Shown: positions 47,073 through 60,690 of the stretch, piece after piece
Numbering within the stretch: the first letter of the stretch is position 1
How the letters are laid out: each line of letters begins with the position of its first letter
Notes under the pieces: generated by a model
The model's database searches: none
Told to the model about the DNA's origin: nothing
Seen by the model: the letters and a program-made list of their open reading frames with translations, nothing else
Source of the DNA: Torreya grandis
Taxonomy: Eukaryota; Streptophyta; Pinopsida; Cupressales; Taxaceae
Assembly: GCA_037957365.1 (NCBI GenBank)
Contig: JARHVA010000397.1
Coordinates: forward strand, 5,212,501-5,276,500
DNA length: 64,000 nt
Reading direction: 5' to 3'
Made by a program: the position numbers and the translations under genes

Positions 47073-48256
47073 TAAAAATTATGATAATATTTTTAATGTT
47101 TTAGATGATTAATTGGAAACTTATTTCATATGTATACACAAGTGAATGCATATATTTTTATATCCATAAGTAAATATAGGTACATTTACCTATGTATGTA
47201 AATATATCAAAACCAAGTATAAACTTGTCTCTTTTTTAAGGTATTGAAGAGTTATAGGTTACATTAAGTGATTTGAGTTTATATAAATGGGTCTTAATGA
47301 CCATCTATAGTTCATTGGAATGAATATGGATTGGTTATTTTTAATGATTATCAAATTTAAGGAATGGTGATTTAAAGACATGTTAGTGTAAATATCATGC
47401 TAATGAATATTTTTAGACCTATGCATCTTTGGGAGAATGGAGAAGCCTAGAAATTTAAAATAGATAATATTGGGCCTTTAAAATATATTTCAATATTAGG
47501 TATGAATGAAAATACTGATGATGTATTTAATAAAGTATAAAAACATATGGCTTAAACGAACCCTAAGGTATATAAGTGGAGCATGTGTTGTTAGTATGGC
47601 TTTAGGTTATGATGAAAATACCAAGCTAAGTTATCTGAGTCTTTATATAAATTCAAATGGGTAGATCATAGTGTATATAGGAAATAGGATGCATCTTAGT
47701 TGGTTTAAGAATAACATTTCTATGTAATAAAGAAAGGTTGGAATTTAGATTCATTAATGAATTGTGTAAAAAAGAGATTTGGGAATTGATTTTATCTTCT
47801 TAGGCTAACCTTAGTTTGTTTGAATATATCATGTAGAATAGTCTCTTGATATATAAATCATTATGATAGACATGGTAATTAAACCTTTAAGAAGTTGTGT
47901 TTATATGATAGTTTCTTGTACTAAGTAAATGATATAATAAGTTTAAAATAGATATGAGATATTTGAATTATAAATTGTACTTAGTTATATAAGTTGTTTG
48001 AGAATATTTGGCTTCTAATGTTGACTATTTTTTATACCACCAATGATATATTTATATGAATTATGTTTGAAAGTCATTATAGAGAAGTGTTGTTAAATGA
48101 TTACTGTCTTGGATTTCTTGTTATAGACCCCTGTTTATGATTGGGTTGATTATAAATAATTGAAGAACCTATATATGACTTTAATAAGTTAAAATAAAAG
48201 AATTGTTGAAGGATGATTGTTTATATCTTTCATTTCATGGTTGCCTATAATGATAT
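47073..48256. other. AT-rich DNA, no gene recognised
   Basis: No open frame of note, no domain and no repeat partner in the window. It could still be gypsy A LTR or older flanking DNA. Confidence 0.5.
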
Positions 48257-49160
48257 TGTATGCACCTAAAAATTACATAGTGATACATTTTCAATACAAA
48301 TTTAATGATGATGTCATGACCTCTTATTTTATGGTCCATAAGGAACTCTCTATCTCTAAACCCCCTCTATGCTTCCACATTCCTCTTTTGACATATTTTG
48401 ACCCCCTTGATCATGTTCTTCCTACTCATTTCTTCACTGTATTAAAAAATATCCATGAGTAATAAAATCTCTACCCCAAGTTATAGAACCACATCCCTTA
48501 GTTACAAAACCACCCCTAGTTCTGACAATCGTCATGGTAGTGTTGAAATCTAAGATGTGGTTATGATGTATAAGGGTATTTATGCATTAAAGAGTAGTGG
48601 TATAGTTATATTATAGGGAAGTTTTGATAAAATAAGTGGTTGTTTTTCAACCATGCCCTGCATAAAGTGGTGGTTCCATCATAATTGAAACACCTCCCAA
48701 AATTAGCTCTTGTAACTCCCATTTTAACATGTTTTTCACAATTAGCTTCATGTTTCTTATTTTTAACACTTGTATTCACTTTCAATAATGTCTAGCTCAC
48801 TCACACTTATAATTTTAGCCTTATTCAATTAATCTCACGCTGAACTCACTATCACACTTAATTACACTCTCTTATGCAAACTCTATTCTCTTTCTACAAG
48901 AAGGCCAATTTTGGCCTAATTTTTGATCTAAAAATTACCAATAGAGATTTTTATCGTAGGAGATTCATCCCTTAGTATTTTCAATTCAACTACATAGTTT
49001 CAAATGAAGAAGTGTCATTATTGAGAGCAATATAGACCTTATAATCCAAGACATTATATAGCCTTAGTACAACTAATTTTCTTTTTGTAGATTGTGTATT
49101 CTCCCCTTTTCTATCTTGTTCCCAAGTTTTTGCATCCTTTAGATAGAGAATTCCATAAAT
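48257..49160 (+). repeat. Gypsy F 5' LTR
   Basis: Pairs with 59750-60690. Shared blocks include CTCTTGTAACTCCCATTTT, AAGAAGGCCAATTTTGGC and TTTCTATCTTGTT. The right end is taken where similarity fades after CCATAAATT. Confidence 0.8.
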
Positions 49161-49189
49161 TGACATAATATCATAAAAAATCTTTGCCA

Positions 49190-49420
49190 TTAATGTAAGC
49201 AAACACATAACAATAAAATCCTTGCTATTCATGCAAGCAACCACATGACAAATAAAACTTTTCCATTTGTGTAAGAAACCACATAACAATAAAAGCCTTA
49301 ATATTCATGCAAGTAACCATATCACATCAAAATCCTTGTTCATCTATGCAAGCAAACATATATTATATAAGCCTTGTCATTTGTGCAAGCATTACATATC
49401 AAAGCCTTAATTCAACATTT
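49190..49420. repeat. Minisatellite, about five units of 40-46 bp
   Basis: Units of the form CATGCAAGCAACCACATAACAATAAAATCCTTG recur with changes directly after the 5' LTR of gypsy F, in the place of the primer site and leader start. They are absent after the 3' LTR. Confidence 0.7.
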
Positions 49421-51574
49421 CAACAAGCATACCTCAAAAACCATTAAATGAACAAGATCATATGATTTTCCTTAGATTTTATCTAATCTCTTTTGGAAGA
49501 CCCTTCTTGAGACACTAGATATTTTATGGCATAGCCTATTCCTTTGAGTTAGATCACCTGGTCCTAACATTATCACATAGTATAACATTAGTATTGAGTT
49601 AACATGTGAGGTATTTCGATCCACTCTAATTACCTAGCTCATTATAGAGTCTTTAGTCACTTTATAATAATAAGAGTGCATCCATGATCCACCTATCATT
49701 ACTCTCCCTCAAAATAGGGGATGCCAATACAATGTTATCCAACCTTAGTCATCCATTCATCCTATTCATCTTCTACTTAGGTCTAGCCTTGTATTAAATC
49801 ATTCACATCTAGTGGATGACATTGGTTAGACAAATTTAACCCAATATATTCAATAATTTCTTGCAAGTCATTTAGCCTAATATCCCTCATTTCCCAATGC
49901 CTAGAATTTATCGATAACACTGCATTATGGTGATATTAAAGATCAAAGGGTCTTATATATCTATATGAAAATAGCTCAATACTCTCAATGAGAATAAATA
50001 TGCTATTGAGGTCTTCTATTTATGTCACAAGAATCAATTACTACCACTTATCCCAAATATCATTCCACCCAACAACCAACCAAACCCCTAGTACTTCTAT
50101 TACATTGACTACCTTGGCTAGACCTCAGGGAATTGAGTGTATAAATTAACATGTGATAATTTATGTGCATACAAATTGATGAAACCAATGTGAAAGACTT
50201 AATCCTTTATGTACCCATTTTTCTTATCCTTATCCTTTCCTATCTCCATTCTTTCTCCTTCCATTTATTTTGTAGGTATCCATATACCCCCATAATATGT
50301 CTTGATAGGACATTAAAACATATCTTAGCCTAGAGGGATATAAGAGAAGCCAATTTATCTCTATAAAACCATCATTGATGAGTTATAATAACCCAACCTT
50401 TAACGTTAATTTAGAACACCAATATTATAACTACTCCCTTCCTAACATTCAAGCAAGGAACAAGGTTATCATTTAAGAGATGCGTGACATATCAAAAATT
50501 ACAAGTAACAACCCTAAGTCTAACACCATGACTATTAAAAATGGAGGCCTAGTCACTCCTCACATGGACACTAGGCCATATATCAAATTGTAAATTCTAT
50601 ACATGGAAAGTGTCACCAAATATGATCACTATTTAGGAAAGATCCATCAATTAGAGGATGAGTTCAATCACATGCAAGCTATTGTGCATCCTCCTAGTAG
50701 GATTCATGATGGCTCCAACCCACTGTAAACCAAAACCAATATTACTCCTATGTATCTTATTCTAAAATAATCATTTCACATGGACTCATCTTAGGTATAT
50801 ACCCTCATTACACTAGAGGCCTAGAGCCCTAATACCAACATCGGGCCAAATCAACTCATTATCATCCTCATGGATTGTATCATGATCTAAAAAATAGTCA
50901 ACATACTCTAAGCCAAGGGACAAATAAAAATAATTGTGATAAATAATCCCTTATCCTTACCCATTCCAAAAAAAAATCACCCCACATCATATTAATAAAC
51001 TTACACGCTCCTACCATTGCAAGAGAAAATACACATCAAAACTATGTCTCTCATCAACCCTTGGAGACATTTTCATCCATGGGGTCCCCAAACTTGATGT
51101 CTCAAAATATTATTTGTCTTACCAACTTCACACTCAAACTCTATTAGGAGGTGTATACACCTATGATATGGTAGTACCAAATAATTCAATGGAAAATAAT
51201 CTATCATTCCTTATACCTCTAGGTTACACACCTCCCATATATAGTCACCCTCCATAGATACATAGAAATAGACCATATAACATCACAAAAAACCCCATAA
51301 ACTTTATCACAATAATGCATGATGCCTCCTACACCTCATAGTATCCCCTTATACTTCCATATGTATTCGAAGTCCACTCAACTAAAATATTATTCTTTGG
51401 CCTACTTTATTTTTCCCTATAATTTTTTGTCCATACCTCCTAGTTGTTATTAGGAAAACCCATATGCTACCCCACCTACTCATACCAGTGTCACCACAAC
51501 TATGATAAATTTTAACATGGGGACCTATGCTGAATACATTAAATAACCTATTAACTCTAGCGTACAGGGAGTTA
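49421..51574 (+). other. Gypsy F leader and gag N-terminal region
   Basis: No firm domain. Around 50560-50720 a plus frame reads MESVTKYDHYLGKIHQLEDEFNHMQ, possibly a coiled-coil start of gag. Much of the rest is C/T/A-rich with many stops. Confidence 0.45.
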
Positions 51575-52110
51575 TTCTCCCACATCCCCTACTAGATCTT
51601 CCTAAATTCAAAGGGGAAGGTGATCCAATTACACACATAAAATCTTATACCACCATAGCTATGGAGATCTTGTCTTATGATGGGGTCATAGAAAAAAATT
51701 CCCTAAGACACTCAAATATACAACCTTTGATTGGTACTATCACCTACCTGAAGGGTGCATATACTTATTCCATCAGATCATGGCCAAGTTCATAAAATAT
51801 TTTTACATGAAAAAACTCCTAACGATTAGAATATAAGAGTTTATACACATCAAACAAGAATATAACAAATGAGCTTCTTATTTTATCATAAGATGGTAGC
51901 ACATCTTGTATTCCTCTACCAGCACACATAACATGGACCAATGAGAGTTACGTGATCTCTTCCTCCATTACCTTAATATAGAAAAAAGGTAATAAAACTA
52001 AAATTTACCATATTAATTATATGAGGAGTCCCTTGAAAGTGAACTTTGAATTGATCAAGTAGCTATTAATAGTGGATGATGAACCTATGGAACCAACTAA
52101 CACATTATCA
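51575..52110 (+). pseudogene. Gypsy F gag remnant
   Basis: Reads PHPLLDLPKFKGEGDPITHIKSYT (usual PxFxGxxDPxxHLxxF), MEILSYDGV, then with a frame change a FDWYYHLPEG block (usual WYxxLPxxSI), IMAKFIKYFYMKK, a gE..EYI.RWR-like block near 51840-51900 and LRDLFLHYLNIEKR. Order and spacing fit a Tat-type gag. Stops and at least one frameshift break it. Confidence 0.75.
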
Positions 52111-52999
52111 CTCAAAATAATGGGCGATCTCAAAATATAAACCAAAACCTAAAAAAAATAAAAAACCAAGGTCCCAAGATCCTAAAATAAAATAGGAATG
52201 ATACTAAAAATGGTGTTACTTACCAAGCCAATAAAAATTCTAAAAACAATGGTCAATACCCAACTACGAATACCACCAACACTAACACCAATAATGTAGG
52301 AGGCAGGAATCAGAGTGATCCTCCTACCATCCATATGGTTGATTTCAATCGATCACCACCTATTAATTTAAAGTATAAAAAACACAAAAAAAATTAGTAT
52401 TAATCAAATGAACAATACCCCTAGTTCCAAAACCAAAACTATTACTTTCACAATAATTAATAAGGATTCAAATAACTAAGGTAGAATATGAGACCTAGGG
52501 ATTATGACCCCAATGTCTAATACCTCTTCCATATAGTCATAGGTTATGACACTTATGAATGTTAGTATTATAAAATTTTTATATAAAGACTCCCAGAGGA
52601 TCAAAGGTATTCATTCATAGATATGTTCTTAAGAGGTGTGCACATGAATACCCAAGCCCTTTTGAGTGATCTTATCACTCCCTAAAACTAGAACTTACAA
52701 ATTTACCATAATCCTTTCCCTAACCACCAAATATACCTTGATCAAGGTCAACAATAGAATAACCATCTGAGTCACCCTATTCAACATATGCAACCCATGA
52801 CAATAGGAAATCATGATTTTGAAGTTTCCAATTCTATGGTGATAAACATTGATGTGTCCCCTAAGCTATGAGTTTAAAGAAAAATTAGATGATAGGAGTC
52901 ATGAAATTTGAAGTCAAAGAGGAATCACACACCATTACTCACACTAGGGAATACTAACCCATGATAATTTATCCTTAAAACATCCTATAAATTGAATCC

Positions 53000-53660
53000 A
53001 TTCCTAAAATCATAGGTAACTACAACTTGATCTATAATCTGACCAATACATTATCTCATATCTCTTTTCTATAACTACTTAATAACTTACCTACCCACTA
53101 GTTATCTTTGCTCAATGCCCTAGGATTGGGGAAATTTTATAGTGTCACTCTCCTTCTAAAATCCAAAAATCAACCACATTGATTTGGACATGTTATCACC
53201 TAGTCAGTGACCACATGATGTTAGTTACTTATTCAACCTATGGATCCTCCCACTTGACTCTAAATTAGCTAGAAGGGGATATCTAGCTTTTTTATAAAAG
53301 TATGTATATACAATAATTATTTAAAAAGAGAAATGGTCAAATATGGATAAATGGTCAACATTATCCCCTTCCCCTTCTTAAAAAAACTTGGCTATTAGGA
53401 AACCAACCATTCTACTACATGCAATATGCTACGTGGCTATAATAGCCTCAATTACACTTTCATAGGAACCATTGTGCTCCAAATCATGTTCGGTCCCAAA
53501 ATAATTTTGAATGAATTATATGTCATAATAAGGACACCAATAACAATATGATCTTAGTATTCCCTTGGATACATTAGATGAAATCTATTCCTTCCACCCT
53601 ATTTCAACAAATTTAGTTCCTAAACCTAGGAAAATATTTTTTCCCAGGGAGATCTCAAAA
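53000..53660 (+). pseudogene. Gypsy F protease remnant
   Basis: The clearest block is at about 53551-53612: LVFPWIH-MKSIPSTLFQQI, the C-terminal end of Tat proteases (LLGRPWIHxxxAIPSTLHQKI). Preceding blocks such as LLNALGLGKFYSV (53112) and a VMSYLFN-like stretch fall where the rest of the domain belongs but are weak. No DSGA active site found. Confidence 0.65.
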
Positions 53661-55469
53661 CATTTAACATGTTATAGGCTACCATGCAAAAATAACTAGG
53701 ATTGCACATTGATTATCACTTACCCACCAATGGGGTTATGAAACCCCCATAGTTAGTTGATATCACTGGAGACCCCAAGCCTAAAGTGGTCATATTGAAG
53801 AAAAGGGAAGAGGTCTCCCAAACCATGCTAAAAGATAAATCAAGTGAAAAAGACATTGCATGACTAAAGATATAAACAATGAAAATTTGACCACTAAAGA
53901 CCTAATTACCTCCATATCTACTATGTAAATTATAAATATTATGGAGAAATACACTCCTCTATTTATTCCATTTGATTCATGAGGGGTAGGAATCTATAGC
54001 TTCTTGAAAATTTTAGGCCAGTAATCCCAAAGGGGATTGGCTTACTTAAGATTTACATGGTGGAAGTATCTAGATATAAAAAAACCCTCCCCATGATGAC
54101 CATCTTAGCAAATTTCAACATGACCACTTGATTTTCAACTTCATGAAGACACACCACAACCCAAACTCTACCCTCATAAATACCAAACCACTTTGAATTA
54201 TGTTTGTCAATCATGCTATGATGGGACCCTAACAATTATTTAGAGTCTTTGACCCAAAAATAATCCTTCCCATATAAATTTCAACCATCTTACTTTAACC
54301 TATAGTTGGTCCCATTTCTCATCACAATCTGAGCCCATCAACAATTGGTCAAAACACTCCCTCTATAGTCCTCCCTATACATAAAGAGAGGGTCTAAACT
54401 ATGATAGTGGGTTAAGTATAAATAAACTTCAAAACTTTTAGTTACCCATATCTCCCCCAAAAAAATACCCCTCATCCCTATCATATAGGAAAAAGACCTA
54501 AAAAAATCACTCACCAAAATTCTTGAAAGCTTTCCCAAACATAATGATGGGGAAAATGGTGTTTCCCATTCTTTATCCATATTTTTTTTAATTCCAAAAC
54601 TACACTCTTACACCTCATCTACTTAAACAAGACCTTAATTACATTGGCATATTCCCCACACATAAATGGGACCCTAAAAATGTTGGTATTATTCTAATTC
54701 TGAAAGAGAACTCAGATAAATGATCTTTTGAATTTATAGAAGCTCTCACCTACCTCAATCTAGAGGTCAGAACACAACCTTTTATATCCATAGAAGATTT
54801 TCCCTTCCTTCTCTCATTTCATGATTTTGATACACCCATGCATTGATAAACCCTCCTATTCACCCCACACAAGGGGCATACCCATTGACTTATTGATTCC
54901 CATGGCCATGATCCTTAAGGAAGGTTACCTGACATCTTTGAAATTCACATGGTAGATATATCGAAGGATGATAGAGCTTCCCTTAACTCCTTATGTCACT
55001 ACCATTAGGGCTACTTGATACTTCATCACATGAATTGAGATGACTAATTGAGTTAGCTCATTAATCTTAGATCACTAGTATAAAACCCTTATCTTCCCTT
55101 AGGTATGCCCATACCTAAAGATAGGGTTTGTACCTTAATGATACAAAAAAATAAAATCAATGTAGATCCTCACAATTTCTTGATCATTCTTGAAATTAGA
55201 TACCCTATCCCTACTATAAGAGTAGTTAATCTAGGAGCACATCTTGATAGGCCTTCACAAGAATGATTTAACCTAATATTAGAAGGTGTGAAATAATTCA
55301 TATCTTATCATCGGTTATGTAGGCTAATAATATCTCAAGAGGTTTCTCTCATTGAAATGGGTAATGGTGAATGAGTGATTGAATTCTTAGAGAAGCCTAT
55401 CTATGTACATATAAATACTAGGCTTAGGTAACCAAAGATGGTCATGCTTCACTAATAGTATTATGAGTT
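53661..55469 (+). other. Gypsy F, place of RT/RNase H/integrase core, not recognised
   Basis: I could not find FGLxNA, YVDD, LNPKKC or YPQGNG type blocks in any plus frame. Two stretches resemble each other (54040-54080 and 54930-54975, both with AAATT/GATTTACATGGTxGAxxTATC), suggesting an internal duplication. Either RT is eroded past recognition or this element lost it. Confidence 0.45.
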
Positions 55470-55705
55470 CTAAAATTACACCTATAATCATCTAATTCAT
55501 GTTGTATACCTTGTACTTAGAATTAATAGTTAGATTGATAAAAATGAAGGAGAGGATTGAAAATTTAGACCTAATTGGCTAGGTCCCTACCTAGTAACAA
55601 AATATTTCAATAATGGAGCCTATTGGTTATGTACTTTAGAGGGAGAAGAGTTTGGTGTGTCCATAAAATATTTACATCTAAAACATTTATATATCTATTT
55701 TTCAT
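55470..55705 (+). pseudogene. Gypsy F integrase C-terminal remnant
   Basis: An uninterrupted stretch from 55559 reads KFRPNWLGPYLVTKYFNNGAY and goes on with WLCTLEGEEFGVSIKYLHLKHLY. It is the GPY module and tail of gypsy integrases (KFxPNWxGPYVIxxxxxxGAYxLxDxxGxxxxxxxNxxxLKxYY). A VYLVLRINS block just before it fits GDLVLRxxx. It supports plus orientation and the end of pol. Confidence 0.82.
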
Positions 55706-56157
55706 TTACCACCCCATTTTCAACTACATTGCATTTTCATATGTCATATATCTACCAGCATAGTAAAAACATTATCTCATGATTGATTAGTTGGTCAGTT
55801 TGCACAATATGAAGATTTATGAAATGCATCACATGACATTCACCCTATTTTAATATTCCTTTACCACCTCAAAATTAGAATGTTATAATGGTATTTATCC
55901 AAATTATTATGAGAAGAGTACACCTTTTTACCTACATATTCTCGCATAACTTATAAAAATGATAGCTTACAGTGGAGTTTATAAACTTACTTATGATAGA
56001 GTCCCCATCTATGATGCCTTATAAAAATAAAACATTATAATGCTTAGACATAAATTACTTTGCTTTCCTACCTTATTCATTAGTGATGATCCCTTAAATA
56101 TTACAAGTTACATGTGACCAAGTATTTGGGGTAAGAGCCTTACAAAATAAAAATGAG

Positions 56158-56193
<36 letters not shown>

Positions 56194-57169
56194 TTGAAAT
56201 CTTGTGAAAATATAAAATTTAAAATCATGCATCTCTCACCCTTTATTAACCTTTGGTTTTGAGCCCTTGCATCTTGCTATTTGTGTTTTGGCATTGGGGG
56301 GATATTCCCCTTAATCACCTACATCCAATCTTTGGTGGTGAGCTATTGTGTCTTCCTAGTCACACGAGACTAGGTCTAGGGGGTCCAATAGATAAATATA
56401 AGATAAATGCAAAATTAATATTAAACAAAAAAGAGTGTCTAGAAAGAAAATTCTTCATAAAGACTTTTATATATGTTTATGTTTGAATAAGGTAAACTTT
56501 TCCCACTCACTAGCTCTGTCAAAGCAAGTTCCCTCTAGATGAAGCCTATAAAGTTAGTATTATATAGGTTTTATAAGAAGTACAAATCCCCCTTTAGACA
56601 TAAATATGATTCATATTCCTCTATCCTTTTAATTTTTTGAGTCATTATTTACTTCACATTATTCTATTTCCCTCTTAGCATCCCTCTCTAAAAATTGTAA
56701 GCAATAGATTATGTGAATGGAGCAATCAAGTAATAATCTACAATAGAAAATATTAGCATAGTAATAGTAACATATGCACATATATCATAATTAAAAACAT
56801 CAACATACATTATATTTTAACATACACATAAGCATTTTCCCTATAACATATCAAAAATAAAAATAAGATACATATATCCATACATTTTCACATGACTAAT
56901 CCTCTAGAGTACATGAATTGAAAAACTAATGTAAAAGTAATGAAATCACATCACATAATGATGAATAAGAGATATGAAAAAATAAAATCCATATATATAT
57001 ATAAATTCCATGTGGGTTGCCAAGTTTATATAATAAAAATTTCTAATACAAACACCTTAATAGAGGGCCAATATGCCTCAAGGCATCTCAAAAAGAGTCA
57101 AATATACATTTATGTGACCAAAAAAATATGTAAAAGAAAACTCAAAAATCTATCCTCCTCCTCTAGAAG
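55706..57169 (+). other. Gypsy F 3' spacer, first part
   Basis: AT-rich, no domain found. Includes the (AC)n run at 56161-56190 and a (TA)n-like run near 56990-57003. Confidence 0.5.
56161..56190. repeat. (AC)15 microsatellite
   Basis: 30 bases of uninterrupted AC in the 3' spacer of gypsy F. Confidence 0.97.
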
Positions 57170-58650
57170 GGTGATGAAGTAGTATAATCACTAGGGATAT
57201 TGCTTCGATGATGCCTCCTACTCATAATCCCTCTTGTCTCTCCTCTAACCTTTGAATGTATATGGTCAAGATTATGAATCTTACCTAATCCTCTATTTAA
57301 AGTTGTTCACTTGGTCTTATGACTAGAGGCTCCACCACCTCCTCCCCTCACCATGGTATCCACTAGGTTTTATAACTTCCTTTCCCTATCTAAAAGGGTA
57401 CTATTATATGTCCTCCATCATGTCAACATAACTAAGGCATGGTATGCTAGGGAAAATACATCAGTGTGGCACCCAATCCCTATAGGAATCCTAGGATCCA
57501 CTAGTAGTTGATCCCATGTTTGGCTAGTGCTTAAGTAGAGTCAAATGATTAGGGTATCCCTAAATCTCTTCCTCCACATACCCAAAACATATACAGTCAC
57601 AAGACACATAAGATGCATTAGATCCATCTAGAATGAAAGAGATACAACATATATAAATAATATATAAATAATTAGGATAAAATTAAAACACAATCTATAA
57701 TCATGAATGAACAAAAATAAAAATTTACCTAGATATCCCTCCTACCACTTAGGATCAAAGTAATAATTAATGCCCTCTTCCTCATTGATGTCCAAATCCT
57801 CATCTAACTTAGCATGAACTAGGTCCTCACCTTTAACCTCACCCTTTCCACCTCCTAACTACTATTATGTATGCCATTATAATGGTAGTGGTGGTGGATC
57901 CATCGACTACTGCTAACTCACTCTAACCCACCCTCCTCCTCCTACAACTACCTATGGAACAAGTCAGGTGATAGGTACCCCCTTCTATAATAGATGCCAT
58001 GCAAGTCATCCCAACATTGTATCTCTCACCTTGAAAGTCCCCTATACACATCTCCAAGGATAGGGAGGTTACTCATATATGGCATACCAAACTACTAGGG
58101 TACCCAATCCATAAGATGCACCTTGACCTACAATAGTCTATCTTAAACTTGTGTAGCTCCTATGGCTACCAAAAGGTAGGAACCATCATTATCCCATTAC
58201 TTAACCATATCTTGTTAGGGTATGGAAATTAAATTATCCACTATCAAAGAATCTAAAATATAGGGAAAAGCATGAAAAAGCACCACATCTGCCCACTTAA
58301 TGGCCCTAATGTCTCTCGGTGCCCCAATCAGTGATCCCCTTTAATAAGGAATAATCCTCTCATAAACCTGACCCATAATTATAGTCAGGTGGATGATGGA
58401 GAGATATCCCAAGTGAGCCACTTTATATAGGTCCCAATATGTGAATAAGTCACATAATAACTAGTTAAAAGAAGGGTTTATCCCCATCTATTTAATATAA
58501 ATAATCCTCACTCGATCCATCAAGACCAAATCATCAACCATTAGAAGTGGTAAAACTTGAGGAAGCCACTCCTACTCCTAGGATCTACTCCATCAAATGT
58601 AATCCCATTTCAATAAATAAAGAGACCCTGTATGAGTTAGTCAGCTAAGA
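57170..58650 (-). other. Antisense pseudo-coding stretch in gypsy F 3' spacer
   Basis: GC is slightly higher here and one minus-strand reading gives protein-like runs, e.g. LYKVAHLGYLSIIHLTIIMG and RDIRAIKWADVVLFHAFPYI near 58450-58270, broken by stops. No family recognised. Tat-lineage elements are known to carry antisense extra ORFs in this place, so this may be a decayed one; it may equally be chance. Confidence 0.3.
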
Positions 58651-59732
58651 AAACCTATCTCACAATCCAAATAAGTCAAAAAAATCTTAAATTTCTTCTA
58701 CACTTTTGAAATTTCCCCTATTTTTAAGAGGAAATTTTGAAACTACCCTATGATGGTTGTAAAACTACCTCAAGGTATAAACTTAACCACATAGGGTAGT
58801 TAAATAATCACCTAATTTTGGAAACTTAGTTAAAACCCCATGGCAGTTTCAACCATTGTGATAGTTATGTAACTGCCACCTATAATAGGTGGTGGTTATG
58901 TAACATAAGCAATGGTTCTTCTAGTTACCCATAGGTTCCTCAAAAACCTCCCAAAACCTACCATAACCCATCTAAATCCTAAAAACCAACAAAATTCAAA
59001 TCTACCTTCCCCTATAGTGATCACAAAGCATTTTTTTTAAAATTTGATTATATTTTAGCTCAATTTTGAAAAAAAAATCTAAAATTAGGGTAAAAACACA
59101 AAATTAACAAAAATTGACCTGATTATGCCTAACTCACCTCCTATTGGTAAATTCACCATCCTCATGTCATACTCTCTCTAATGACTACTTTTGTGCTTTA
59201 AATGGTCATTGGAAAACTAGAGATCAAAAATTTCCTTCAATGTAAATTAAATAAATCAATTGTTTTTGGTAAGTTTTTGAATATATGGGTCCCCAAACTA
59301 GCCATTGTATTTCAAAAGTTTTCTTTTTTTGGAATAATCTTCCATATTTTCATTTATTCTTACATAAATATGTATTATTTTTTCATATGTTTCAAATTAA
59401 TTTTTATCATTGAAACTTTAATGACATTTATCTCTTTTTTAGCACATTTTTATAAGCACACATAGTTCTATACTAGGTTCAGTCCCCTGATGGGATGGTC
59501 CAAATAGTCTGATTCTCCCCACACATACAGTATGTATTATCTCTTTATTTTGATTATATATCCTACTTATGTTCTTATTAAAAAGTTTCACTTGAATATG
59601 TCTTCTATCTATAGGTTGTATGGGGTTCTAATAGGCTTCATTCATCCATATAGGTAAGGTAAGATATCTAAAATTCCATTTTTTTAGTAAACCTTGCTTG
59701 GGACAACACCTTTCTAATTCATGACAGGATGC
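58651..59732 (+). other. Gypsy F 3' spacer, last part
   Basis: AT-rich sequence with short inverted repeats (e.g. CACCTATAATAGGTG near 58875). No coding or repeat partner seen; the open frame 59202-59465 is AT-driven. Confidence 0.5.
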
Positions 59733-59749
59733 CCTCTTGAGGGGAAATA
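59733..59749 (+). promoter_or_regulatory. Polypurine tract of gypsy F
   Basis: CTCTTGAGGGGAAATA directly before TGTATGCACC of the 3' LTR. Confidence 0.75.
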
Positions 59750-60690
59750 TGTATGCACCTAAAAATTACACAGTGATACATTTTTTATAAAAATTTGTTG
59801 ATGATGTAATGACCTCTTGTTTTGCAATTCACAAGGAAATATCTATCTCTAATCCCATTTTATGCTTATAAATTCTTCTTTTGACCCCTTTTGACCCCCT
59901 TTATCATGACCTTCCTAGTAATTTATTCATTATTTTAAAATTATCCATGAGTAACAAAATTGCTTCCCTAGGTGATAGACCCACTTGCCTCAGTTACAAA
60001 ACCACCCCTTAGTTTCCACAACCACCATGGTAATTTTGAAATCTTAGAGGCATTTATGATGTATAAGGGTGATTATGAATTAAAAAGTATAGGTTTATTT
60101 ATCTTATAGGGAAGTTTTGATAAAGTAAGAGGTGGTTCTATAACCTCCCCTTACATACAGTGATAGTTCTATCATAGTGGAAACACCTCCCAAAATTAGC
60201 TCTTATAACTCCCATTTTCAATCATTTTTCACAATTATCTTCACGTTTCTTGTTAATAACACTTGTATTCTCTTTTAATTATGCCCATCTCACTCACATT
60301 CTAATTTTATCCTTCTTTAGTTCATATCAAGTTTAAATCACTATCAAACTTAGTTGAATTCTCCCATATAAACTCCATTTTCTTCCTACAAGAATGCCAA
60401 TTTTGGCTTGAATTTAGATCTAAAAATTACCAAAAGAGATTGTTATCGAGAAGATTTTATAGCCACAACATTTCTATAATTACCAAGATATTCAGCCCAT
60501 AGTATTTTCAAGCCAATTACATAGTTACAAAATAATAATTTTTATTGGTGAGAGAAACACATACCTTGAAAGCTAAGATATTAGCCAACATTAGTTAAAA
60601 TTATCTTCTTTTTATGAATTGTGTCTTCTCCCATTTTCTATCTTGTTCTAGAGTTTATGCATCCTTTAGCTAGAGAGTTTCTTAAATTTA
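59750..60690 (+). repeat. Gypsy F 3' LTR
   Basis: Pairs with 48257-49160; about 40 bp longer through small insertions (e.g. near 60460-60490). Confidence 0.8.

Larger units (their letters stand above)
48257..60690 (+). mobile_element. Gypsy element F (Tat-like), heavily decayed
   Basis: Direct repeats 48257 to about 49160 and 59750 to about 60690 act as LTRs: both start TGTATGCACCTAAAAATTACA and stay collinear to GCATCCTTTAGxTAGAGA. A polypurine tract touches the second one, giving plus orientation. Between them lie plus-strand gag (51575-52110), protease (53000-53660) and integrase C-terminus (55470-55705). RT and RNase H were not recognised. A 4-kb spacer follows the integrase, as usual in Tat/Ogre-type elements. 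LTR right ends and target duplication are not resolved. Confidence 0.8.
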
